Source: Aurantiochytrium sp. KH105 (lineage: Eukaryota > Sar > Bigyra > Thraustochytrida > Thraustochytriidae). From it: a stretch of 51,694 nt of DNA. A program made the position numbers and the translations under genes. The stretch spans positions 494,636 to 546,329 of the forward strand of contig BGKB01000027.1 of the NCBI GenBank assembly GCA_003116975.1, in the 5' to 3' direction. Below, one piece after another: positions 27,649-36,524 of the stretch (position 1 is its first letter; every line of letters starts with the position of its first letter). The notes beneath the pieces are model-generated. The model saw nothing but the letters and a program-made list of their open reading frames with translations, made no database searches and was not told the DNA's origin.

Positions 27649-28369
27649 TGTCGTCGGGCTCGCCGCTGCGCGCTGTTGTTAACAGGCCGCTTGTCACCTC
27701 GCGCGGGTCTGCGTCTGCGTCCTCGTTTGCGTTGGTCTTCTGCCTGCTGTGCCTAGCTGCCTAGCCTTCCTCCTGTCCTGTCTGCCTTGCTTGCCTCCAC
27801 CGCCAATCAAACCTTTTAGCTAGAAGAAAAGAAAACAAATTCACATTTCAAGTGAGCCCAACAAGAGAACGATCACCCACCATGCCCGCCAACCAGCCAG
27901 CAGCAGTTAGTCAGGTCGGCCATCTCGGCCATATTCGCCAAGACAAGTGGTCGCTGCTTGGAAGGGGGAAATGCCCATCGTCCTGCTGCAGCTGCTGCTG
28001 CTTCGGCAAGCTAGGCCGCAGTCGCCACGGGTCTCACCAGTGGGCAAAGTTTGCCACACCAGGAACTCACCATCTCATAATAAGAGAAGAACAAAGGAGG
28101 AAAAAGATCTGCCATGGCTTTGAGCAAAAAAAAAGAGAGAAAGGCAAGACGAGGCAAAATTGCAAGAAGGCAAGGCAAAAAAACCGCCGCAGCGCCTCTG
28201 TTGGATGCAGTCAGAAGCCCAAAACTTTCATCATCCAGAGCCATCGACTCAAGCATTGGCAGAGAGGGCGACGGGAGGCTCGCGCGCGCGACGGCCGCCA
28301 GTTCGAGGTAACGTTGGCCGTCGTCGAGGCTAGGCTAGGCTCGGCTCGGCTCGGCTCGCACAAAAAAGG
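27649..28369. other. Divergent intergenic region, RRP46 / SWIB gene
   Basis: Upstream DNA of both genes. It contains a GGCTC/GGCTA pentamer run at about 28327-28359 immediately before the SWIB gene. The frame at 27852-28514 overlaps the SWIB start in another frame and looks like a shadow. Confidence 0.55.
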
Positions 28370-28855
28370 ATGCTTCGGGCGGTCGCAAGTGCAAGGCTTG
28401 CGCCAGTTGCGCGCGAGAGTTCGCGCGCGGCGGCGGCTTCCGTGCAGTGGACACGAACGCTCAGCACGGAGGACAACGCCAAGACCAAGAGCAGACGGGG
28501 TGAAGCGTTGTTGAACACCAAGTACAAGCCTTCGGGAAATCTCCTCAAAGCTATCAAGACGGATAAGGTCACCCGACCCGAGGCCGTCAAGCTGCTGTAA
28601 GTTGCTGTACATTATCATGAAGAAGTGGATACTGGTCTGTCTGGATCACTGACTTTCCACATGCACTTGGATCCATGTGATTCGCTCAGGTGGCAATACA
28701 TCAAGGACAAGAAGCTCAAGTCCAGTGAAGTTGGATCCTTAATTCAGCTTGACGATGTTCTCAAGGCCCTTGCAAAGGGCAAGATTTCTAACGAGAAGGA
28801 GATCAAACACACGGACGTCATGAAGCTTCTCAAGTCAGAGCTCACGAAAATCTAA
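28370..28855 (+). CDS. SWIB/MDM2-domain protein with mitochondrial presequence (2 exons)
   Basis: Two exons, 28370-28596 and 28690-28855, encode 130 residues. The 93-nt intron starts GTAAGT and ends CTCAG; splicing restores LLWQYIKDKKL, the diagnostic start of the SWIB fold, so the junction is well supported. Residues 1-33 (MLRAVASARLAPVARESSRA...) are rich in Arg, Ala and Ser without acidic residues, a typical mitochondrial presequence. The SWIB domain spans about 52-130. SWIB domains occur in SWI/SNF chromatin complexes, but short stand-alone SWIB proteins with organelle presequences are known in plants, where they associate with organelle nucleoids. A mitochondrial nucleoid role is inferred. 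Without the intron, the frame would end just before the core helix. Confidence 0.87.
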
Positions 28856-29334
28856 ATTTTTTCAAGAATGACACATTGACTGACTGACGGCAGTCGGTGA
28901 GATTGCGCAAAGACGGATCACTCCGAAGCAAAATTAAGTACTTTGATAGCCCAGAAAAATTTATTGCTCTGAGCGAACCAACGATCTTGCTCCTTTTGTC
29001 CTTTTACTCCCTTTCCGGCCGGAAACAGATCGGCCAACAAATTCCTTTGCAAAGCAAATTTCATTATTATCTTTGTTTTTACAAAATCGGAGAATATCTT
29101 GGCGTCCCTCCCCATTCAATTTAGCTTTGAAAGAAAGAAAAGACACAAGGAAAGAAGATGGGGCAAATTGAAAGACAAGGAAAAGTATTGGAGTAAGTAG
29201 AGTCAAATGGATTGCTAGTATGCCCAAGTACGCTAGGAATGTTTGGGGAGTTTCGGTTCTGCTGAGACGAATTTGCCTGGTGGTGAAGATCGATGTTTCT
29301 CCCCACCTTAAATATCGTCTCGAAGATGTAGTGA
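28856..29334. other. Intergenic region 3' of the SWIB gene
   Basis: AT-richer than its neighbours. Only short frames without domains are seen. Confidence 0.5.
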
Positions 29335-29797
29335 AATATTGATCCACAATAATGAAGTGGACATTCCCAAAGACCTAATGCCAGGCGGGAAACTGCTATA
29401 AGAGAGGTATAGACACCCGACGACAAACGTCGGAAGGGCACGATGAAAGAGCATTACGCCTCGCGTGCACAACACGCCGGGTGCATTCAGAGTGTACACC
29501 CAAAAGAACCTTAGTACAGTCATAGACCTACATAGCAGAAATGTACCAGGGTCACAACCCTGGGACCACTGAGCCGAATAGACCTGGCAGCGACCAAACG
29601 TCGATGCCAGAAGCCGGCAGAACCGAAACCCACCAGAATATTGAACTACACCAAAGTTTTCTCCGAGCAGCAGCGTGAGAAGCAATCAAACTACTTTCCC
29701 GTTTCGTGCTAGCCACGGAACGGAATTTCTTTTACGTTTATTGAATCAATTTCTTCTTTCTATTCTTTCAGACCTCTGGGGAATATCCGTCAACAAT
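29335..29797. repeat. Dispersed repeat, copy B (about 460 bp)
   Basis: The same repeat as 6327-6770, in the same orientation, with a few extra bases in the middle. It keeps the starting AATATTG-ATCCA-CAATAAT, the GACCTGGCAGCGACC block, the CCGAGCAGCAGCGTGAG block and the TTCGTG...CCACGGAA hairpin with its pyrimidine-rich TTTCAG tail. No recognised coding function. Confidence 0.87.
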
Positions 29798-30171
29798 GAA
29801 GTGGCTGATGGTCACAAATCTTTGGCCGTGCTAGTTCGTGCTCTGAGCGATGTTAGACTTACCTTAATGTCGCGCGAACTAGTGGCTGCTGAGATTGGAT
29901 ATCCGTTGGCACGGCATGTCTACAATAGACTACCCATGGGTGCCAAGCGGACTTCACTACTTCTGTGGCGCTGCTGTCTGTTCTCGTCATTTCCATTTCC
30001 CGACAAAAAGAGAAGAGAAATGATTGTGATATCTTCTTTAACTTGTCTCATTTCTTCCTTTCTGAAGAGAGTTCTACGCGGACGATGTCCAAGATGCTCA
30101 AAAGATCAAGAGACGGAAATGCTTTGTGTGGTAGACGTAAGTTACTTCACGTATTGAGATGGACGGCGCTA
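29798..30171. other. Intergenic region, repeat flank to MOB1 3' end
   Basis: An open frame (29675-30157, +) begins inside the repeat and runs through here. It has no recognisable domain, so I do not call it a gene. It may be part of the mobile element. Confidence 0.45.
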
Positions 30172-31009
30172 TTAGGAATGCTCGGACTCCTCGTACTCGG
30201 CTTTGTAACGATCAAAAGGAGTTTTCAGGGCCAGAAGCTCCTTTTCTTCAGGAACAAGATGGTGTTCCAGCATGAAAAACACAAAGTGCTTGAAAGTAGT
30301 GTTGATGTGCGCCGCTGCATTGAGTGACTCGATGACCTCAAAGTGTTGGTGATAAATGATGGCAAAGATGCGGAACATCTTTTTGAAGATGTCCCGAACG
30401 TAGAATTCAATGAAATCTTCGGGGAAGTCTACCTCCTCGCTGACAGGGAAGATGTCCTCATTGTCGATCTGATCCTCGATCCAGGTCATGGCGTAGTCGA
30501 CGTACTCGGGCGACGAGACCTGAACTGTCTTGCCTGATCCGATCTGCCACCGGTACTCAAAGTTGGGAGGGAAGCCAGTACCAGGCGCGGAGAAGCGCCT
30601 CGCATCATCGGCCACGAGGCCGTAGAGGAGCGAGAGTTCGTTGTAGAAGTCGACCGTGTTAGCCGCGATCCACTCGTTGGTGTCCTCGCCTTCGGGAACT
30701 TCGACGGCAAGGCGCATGTTGCCGCTTCCGAGCGTACGGCGCGTGAGATCAGAAAGGGTCGACCTTTTTTGAGTTCCATGCGCCTTTTTAGTCTTTTCGT
30801 GGAAAGTCCCTTTCTTGGCGGCCGAACTTTGGTATAGAATTGGGTAGGGAGAGACCCATCTTTCATGTTAGTATAAAATGGCAAAAACACCTACACGAGA
30901 CGAAAGAGAGAAAGAAAGGGAGAAAGCAACGTCTTTTTTCTCTGCGCCACGCTCGTGCATTGTAACGCGTTCTTTCTTTCCTCTCTAAAACGTACCGCCT
31001 TTTGAACAT
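30172..31009 (-). CDS. MOB1-like kinase activator (2 exons, 14-nt first exon)
   Basis: Exon 1 is 30996-31009 (ATG plus 11 nt, donor GTACGT); exon 2 is 30172-30859. The 136-nt intron has a perfect TACTAAC branch motif shortly before its AAAG acceptor. Joined, they give 233 residues. The intronless frame has no Met until the middle of the conserved TLGSGN(M)R block, so an upstream exon is required. MOB proteins bind and activate NDR/LATS kinases in growth, polarity and cell-division control. Conserved here: TLGSGNMR, PEGEDTNEWIA, NTVDFYNE, PEYVDYAMTWIEDQ, IYHQHF and NTTFKHFVFF. The two His zinc ligands (IYHQHF region) are kept, but the FCTEASC segment that supplies both Cys ligands in MOB1 reads ARRFSAPG, with no Cys. 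It may be a divergent MOB class. Confidence 0.9.
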
Positions 31010-32606
31010 GATGGCTGCTGCTGCACAAGGGAAGCTCGTCCGCACGCTTTCGCGAATACGACTCTTTGAACTTCGCTCTGGCAGCGAGCGAGGGCGACGA
31101 AGACCTTGGTCGGGGCCTTCCTTGCGCGCGCGAGGGGAGGAGGGAGGGGGAGGCGAGAAGGGCTCGCTTCACGTTGCGCGGTCCTGCGTGGCGCCAGAAG
31201 CGGCCCGAGAGGCGGGCACTCTTTTCTTCGAAAATGCAGACTTGCGCACGAGGGACGACGGGTCCACCACACGCAAAGCGAAGCAGAGGCGAGAGCGGCG
31301 TACGCAGGCAGGCAGCCACGCAGGCAGGCCCTGCGTATCTCCCCTCCCTTGCGCGTGCGTGCGCACGCACGAGTGGCGAGTCTCCTCCGGTCGTGTCGAG
31401 GGCTACTTCCTCGCGCGAGCCTCGTCTGAGTGTGCCGAGCTCGTTTCCGGGTCTGCCCGCCCAGCGCGTGCCCCTCCTTGCTTATTATTTTGTTTGTTGC
31501 TCCCTCCTCTATTATCGACCTTGGCAATCTGGCTGCGCGAGTGCGGCTTGCCGAGCACGCTCGCAAGTGGACTTTACGGCCGGCGCACTGTGGCTGGCCA
31601 GAACTTGTCTACTGTAGCTCTGCCGGTGTGCACGCGCTCGCTCGCTCGCTCGCGAGTCGCAGTTGCACGCGCACGTACGCACACTCTGCCCATGATGCTG
31701 ATCATCGACACACACACACACACGCAGACTCGTGCGGCACAGAGGCTCTCTTGCCCACGCCGCTGCCGCTGCCGCCTGGCGTGTCTACACTGCTGGCGCC
31801 CCTCCCTTCACCCGAGGCCTCCGCCCGGCCCGGCGCAACAGCCCCCGACAGCCGGAGCAAAGCAAGCAAGCCAAAGGGGGCGGCCGCCAGCCGGCCGGCC
31901 GGAGACCCCCAGCCAGCCCCTCGCAGCGACCAGCGAGTGTATACTATACAGCCTGGGCCGCCACGGCCAGCCAGCTGCGTCCAGCCAGAAGGTATGGCTT
32001 ACTTTCATGTAGTAGACCGAGGGGAGGGAAGGAGAGGGGAGAAGCGGACGCGCGGCGGAGGGGAGTCGCACTGGCAGCAGCATCAGCAGCAGCAGCAGCG
32101 GCGGCGGCGGCGGCTGCAGGTACGGGCGCGTCCGTCGCTTCGCCTTGCAGGGGCCCGGCTGCTCAGCTGCAGCTGGCTGTGGCTGTTCGGACAGCTCGTA
32201 CATGCGCGGTGCACACGTCCTCACAAACATTCGCTCGCGCGCGAGCGAGCCGTAAGAGCTATCGCACAGACCATCACTAGCCGAGTCGAGTGCCGCAGCT
32301 GCAGACACCAGCCATGCCATGTGCTGGGGCCAATAAGCCTGCCAGCTGGCTCGCTGACCGCTTACTCATCTAAGTAACATGTGGATGATCAGGTTTTCGT
32401 AGCCGTGGCAGGCCTGGTTGGTTGGTTGGTTGTATAGGCCTATAGTTGCCTTAGCACCACAATGTTCTTGATGGTCAAGATTTTTCCCGCCACGGAATGG
32501 CGCGTGGAGGCACAGGAAGAGAAGGATCCCAGACGCAAAAAGGCGCCCGCCGCCGGGGACTCTTGCACGGCCGGCGCCAACAGTCGAGAAACCGAACCAC
32601 CATAGG
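31010..32606. other. Divergent intergenic region, MOB1 / GH18 gene
   Basis: About 1.6 kb of GC-rich DNA with many Arg/Ser/Pro shadow frames on both strands, a CA run near 31707-31725 and CAG/GCG clusters near 32080-32115. Nothing here can be supported as a gene. Confidence 0.55.
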
Positions 32607-33716
32607 ATGCGGCGGCGCGGCGCGACAGAGCGCGGCGGCGGCGCGGCGGCAGCGGCAGCCTCGGCAGCGGCCGCAGCCTCGCGCAGGAAAGGCGACGGCG
32701 GTCGCCGCGGCCCGTTGCTCGTGCTGCCTAGTAAGGTGTTGCTGGCCCTAGGCGCGGGTCTGCTCGTCCTTGTGATCCTCTTTGGGCGCGCTGGCGACCC
32801 GCAAGAGGAAGCAGCCCTCGTCGAAGAGTGGGACTCTCCGCAACAAAAAGAATCCTTTGTCGTGGCTGCGTACGTGCCGGACTACCGGCTTGACCATGTG
32901 TTGAAACACCTGAGCGCCGCGAAAACCGCGGGGTTGACGGACCTCATCCTCTTTTCCGCCACAGTGGATGGCGTCAAGCTTGATGTAAGCCTCTTGGGCA
33001 TGGCACGCGTACGCGAGGCCGTCTACCAGGCCCGCAAACATGGCATCGCACGCGTCATATTGACCGTCGGCGGAGCAGGCCGCTCGCAGGGCTTTGCCAC
33101 CTTGGCGGCCAATGCTGAGAATCGAATGAGATTTGCTCGAAACGCAGCAGACAAATTAGAGGTGCTTGGTCTTGATGGCCTTGACCTCGACTGGGAGGCT
33201 CCGTCGTCCCAGAATGAAGTGGAAGCGTATGTGGAACTCTTGCGCGACCTACAAATCGTCTTCGCCAAACACAAGCTCCTGTTGAGTGTGACGACGCATT
33301 TCTTTGACGCACTTGGACCACGAGGTTACGCGGCCGTGGACCGCGTCATGCTCATGGCATACGATTTGAATCGACGACACGCCGAGCAGGACGATGTGGA
33401 AAGGGCGGTAGCCACGCTCGTGCAGCGGGGACTCGAGCCGAAGGACAAGCTCGTCCTTGGCATTCCCGCATATGCGCGCCATGTCAATCGCCCGCAGGAT
33501 GTCAAGACCTATGCCGAAGTCTTGCGCGACTTTGGGCCTGACACCGTGGACAAAAATGAGCATGCCGGGTTCTCGTACACGGGACGTCGTGCGGCCGCTG
33601 AGAGGTCTGCTTGGGCTCGCTCTCAAGATTTTGCAGGAGTTTTTCTTTGGGAGCTCGGCCAGGACGAACTAGCTGAGCCGAGTCAATCTCTGCTGCGCGC
33701 CATAGGGAATGTATAG
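32607..33716 (+). CDS. Membrane-anchored GH18 (chitinase-family) protein
   Basis: 369 residues. A basic Ala/Gly/Arg-rich cytosolic tail (1-35) and one hydrophobic segment (about 36-60) make a type II signal-anchor, placing the rest in the secretory lumen or outside the cell. Residues about 83-365 are a TIM-barrel glycoside hydrolase family 18 domain: VAAYVPDY at the start, ILTVGG in strand 3, the catalytic signature DGLDLDWE (190-197) with acid/base Glu197, VMLMAYDLN for strand 6, and FLWELGQDE at the end. GH18 enzymes hydrolyse chitin or N-acetylglucosamine-containing glycans; the catalytic residues are complete, so activity is likely, but the substrate is not known. The domain is compact, without a chitin-insertion module. 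No intron. Confidence 0.86.
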   Translation: MRRRGATERGGGAAAAAASAAAAASRRKGDGGRRGPLLVLPSKVLLALGAGLLVLVILFGRAGDPQEEAALVEEWDSPQQKESFVVAAYVPDYRLDHVLKHLSAAKTAGLTDLILFSATVDGVKLDVSLLGMARVREAVYQARKHGIARVILTVGGAGRSQGFATLAANAENRMRFARNAADKLEVLGLDGLDLDWEAPSSQNEVEAYVELLRDLQIVFAKHKLLLSVTTHFFDALGPRGYAAVDRVMLMAYDLNRRHAEQDDVERAVATLVQRGLEPKDKLVLGIPAYARHVNRPQDVKTYAEVLRDFGPDTVDKNEHAGFSYTGRRAAAERSAWARSQDFAGVFLWELGQDELAEPSQSLLRAIGNV

Positions 33717-34309
33717 TATTCCTGGCCTCGGGCCGGCGGTCTGCCAAGATGTCAGTGAATGGAATCCTGCAGATACGGTCGCTTTTGATCTTTGGTGTTC
33801 GCGATGAGCGATGAGGATGCATTGAACGATTTTTTGGCTTCAAGGAGAAGAAGAAGAAGAAGAAGAAGACGAAGAAGAAGACTTGGATTTTGTTTCTTTT
33901 GTTCGACCACCTTTACTTTGTTGTTCATCACTAATGAGTCGTCTCGCACTCTTTTTCAGCTTGGCAGGGCATTTAACGATTACAGTACACCACCATCCAG
34001 CACTCTAACTTTTGGACAGATGGAAGAGAAAAATTCTCCCTTACGACGACGCATAAAGGCGATGCGTTTTCTCGCAGACAACGTGGATTTTTAGAAAAGA
34101 AAAGAAAAGAAAAGAATACTCGCAGAGCGCATTGCGATCTAGGCTACCTGGCGAAGTAGTATACGACTTCAAAGATGCGCCCAAACATCAGCGAAGTTCA
34201 GTGCCTTACATGATAGGTTAATTTTATTTATTTATTTATTTTTACGATTTTTTATCGACAAGAGAAGCAAGCATGTAGCGAGCGACAAACATCAAAGAAC
34301 GAGTCGTCT
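33717..34309. other. Intergenic region
   Basis: Contains a GAA/GAAGAA purine tract near 33841-33880, an AAAAG run near 34090-34115 and a TTTA run near 34220-34240. No gene recognised. Confidence 0.55.
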
Positions 34310-34331
34310 CGCGCGCGCGCGCGCGCGCGCG
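34310..34331. repeat. (CG)11 tract next to a start codon
   Basis: Twenty-two alternating C and G bases end 4 bases before the ATG at 34336. Alternating CG of this length can adopt Z-DNA. Confidence 0.95.
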
Positions 34332-34335
34332 AGCG

Positions 34336-36000
34336 ATGGTTAGGGGACTAACTTCAAGGAGGAGCGGGCCTGCGTCGTCGTCCTCTGGTGCAGGCAAACA
34401 GTCTCCAAGCCGTAACGCGATAGAGCATTTACTCACCGAAGACGAAAAACACCACGCACACGAGAGTGACGAGCACGAGGATAACTGCGCCAGCGGCGAC
34501 GACGGTAGTGGTGGCCGTAGCAGCGGCAAGGGAGCCTCGCACCAACAAAACCCGCGTAATGCCAACGAGGAAGCCGCGTCAGGAAACGATGATGTCGTGG
34601 ATCTGTGCGAAAATCTGTCTGACGTGGACGCTGACCAAAAGGGCAGACCGCCAACCACAAAAGAATCAAGGCCCAGCAGTTCTACGTCTCAGCAGCGGAA
34701 GAGAAATCGTGCTGAGACAATGAGAGGAGAACAGAATAGTCGAGAAGGTGCGGATGAGAGCGATTTTGAGGTTGACAAGCATCTCAACAACAACAAGAAG
34801 AAGAAAAGAAAAACTGATGACTGCAGCGATGCATCGAGTCAATCCTCGGAATCAACACCGAGGAAGCAAAAGAATGGCGGCAAGGCTACGAGACGATCTT
34901 CATCGATCTTAGGAGACGAAGAATCTAGGGAAAGAAAACCTTTATTGCACTCGTCAGCGTCTTCAACGACCTCTTCTGTGCGTTCCTCGGAGTCTTCGAA
35001 ACCAAAGAGGACTTCAAAGCAAAGAGGTACTCCCATATCTCGCAAAAGAAATGGACAAAAATTTCGACGCCGTGCAGAAAAACTCAACGAGAGGGATGGT
35101 CGAGATGGCGACCAAGACTTGCGGAAGGGCCTTGTCCACAATCAAAGTGAAAGAGAAGCACGCCTTCGAAATCGGGTCGACCGGAGAGCGTCCGACGATG
35201 CCTCTGACAGCGACGACGAGGACAAACCAACTGTCAAGGTTGCGGCTGGAACACCTGTCGATGACTCCGACTCTGAAGGATTCAAGGTCAAGTCACCTTC
35301 CACAGAGGAACGAGGTAGGGAGAACGAAGATGAGAAGAACGAGGATGACTATGAGAAGGAAGACGTAGCAACTGGGAGAGAGACAAGGAGCAAGAGGGGA
35401 CGTCGCGCTGCACCCGCTGTTGAAAACCAAGCCGCCAGCGGAGGTGCTCCAAGGAGTGCGGCACAAGGTCAAAAATTGAGATCGCGAGCAAGAACCTCTG
35501 GGCCTTTATCTCCTCGCGACGTCGATACAAGTTCTCGCGCTCAACCAAAGGGGTTTCTGATGGGTTCACACGCTATGGCTGAAAGTGAAAGTACAAGTGA
35601 TGGCCATAGGAACGATGCACATGATTCTCCAAGCGCCAACGTTCTCGCGAGTCCGACTCGAAGCGGCTCACCAAAGTTCCACGATACGTCTGGTCATGCG
35701 CCTTCGACGTCGCAGGACGACTCGTCCATGGACGGAGAGTCTGAGCCGTCAATACCACAAGTTCATATTGCCATGAAGGTAAAGTTCTACGGCATTTGTC
35801 GAAACGCAGATATGGGCAAGCATTCGGAGACGTGGGAAGAGTCTGGTATGAAAATTATCGGAGTCTATGCTGACAAATCGTCTGCTCAAACTGCAATCCA
35901 AAAAGATAAGGCGGGGCTCTTCAACTATCCGTACGACGCAGATGGCGTGCGTTGGGATTTTCTGTGTCTTGAAGCAAAACATTTTGGCGGCGCACAGTAA
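34336..36000 (+). CDS. Intrinsically disordered, probably nuclear protein
   Basis: 554 residues, intronless. Residues 1-475 are almost wholly low-complexity: Ser, Asp, Glu, Lys and Arg with several basic clusters that look like nuclear localisation signals (KKKKRK near 155, KRGRR near 355) and many Ser-Asp/Glu sites suited to casein kinase 2. The only folded-looking part is the C-terminal ~75 residues (VKFYGICRNADMGKH...YPYDADGVRWDFLCLEAKHF), with regular hydrophobic spacing and conserved-looking Trp, Tyr and Cys. I do not recognise this domain. A chromatin or RNA-linked role is a guess from composition. The frame is long and continuous, with no internal repeats that would explain it as a shadow. 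Confidence 0.72.
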   Translation: MVRGLTSRRSGPASSSSGAGKQSPSRNAIEHLLTEDEKHHAHESDEHEDNCASGDDGSGGRSSGKGASHQQNPRNANEEAASGNDDVVDLCENLSDVDADQKGRPPTTKESRPSSSTSQQRKRNRAETMRGEQNSREGADESDFEVDKHLNNNKKKKRKTDDCSDASSQSSESTPRKQKNGGKATRRSSSILGDEESRERKPLLHSSASSTTSSVRSSESSKPKRTSKQRGTPISRKRNGQKFRRRAEKLNERDGRDGDQDLRKGLVHNQSEREARLRNRVDRRASDDASDSDDEDKPTVKVAAGTPVDDSDSEGFKVKSPSTEERGRENEDEKNEDDYEKEDVATGRETRSKRGRRAAPAVENQAASGGAPRSAAQGQKLRSRARTSGPLSPRDVDTSSRAQPKGFLMGSHAMAESESTSDGHRNDAHDSPSANVLASPTRSGSPKFHDTSGHAPSTSQDDSSMDGESEPSIPQVHIAMKVKFYGICRNADMGKHSETWEESGMKIIGVYADKSSAQTAIQKDKAGLFNYPYDADGVRWDFLCLEAKHFGGAQ

Positions 36001-36524
36001 TCAGAAGTTTTCGCGAGGTGGGACACTTTTCATTCACGCGTGGTTTACTTGTTGGAGGTACATAATGTACGTTCTCCCGCATGACTTTTCTGTTGCAAAG
36101 TTTTTTGCTTCATTTGTAAAGAAAGAAAGCTTCTTCGCCCTCCCTGCGTTTGTCTCTTTGATGGCAATCCCATGCATTTCCTCTTCCCACTTTTCCTCCT
36201 CCTTTTAAAGAAAAAGACAAAGAGTTAGACCAAGAGAGACTCACGCGCTCCTGCGCAGATGTTCTAAAATAATTCTGAGTCTTTCATCACAAATCATTCG
36301 GCCGACGCCGATAAGCAAGAGAAAGACAGGTTGCTCGCACTTGCACGTCCATACAAGCACACAAGGAGGAAAAGGAGAGAAAAGAGACATTTGTCATCAC
36401 AGTCTTAAGTCTTGGATGCCTGTTACGCCTGCCTGACAGAGGGGGGGGGGGGGGGGAGAGAAAAAGAAAAGAGGAAAAGGTAAAAGGATCGATCACACAA
36501 GGAAGGAAATGCATAGGGCCTAGT
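36001..36524. other. Convergent 3' intergenic region
   Basis: Lies between the 3' ends of the disordered-protein gene (+) and the acyl-CoA synthetase (-). It includes a run of 16 G at 36441-36456. No gene seen. Confidence 0.6.

Noticed and set aside
31002..32377. Plus-strand frames of 315-336 codons upstream of the GH18 gene
   Set aside because: Composition is Arg/Ser/Pro/Ala from GC-rich DNA, overlapping frames look alike, and there is no domain. One starts inside the MOB1 first exon on the other strand.
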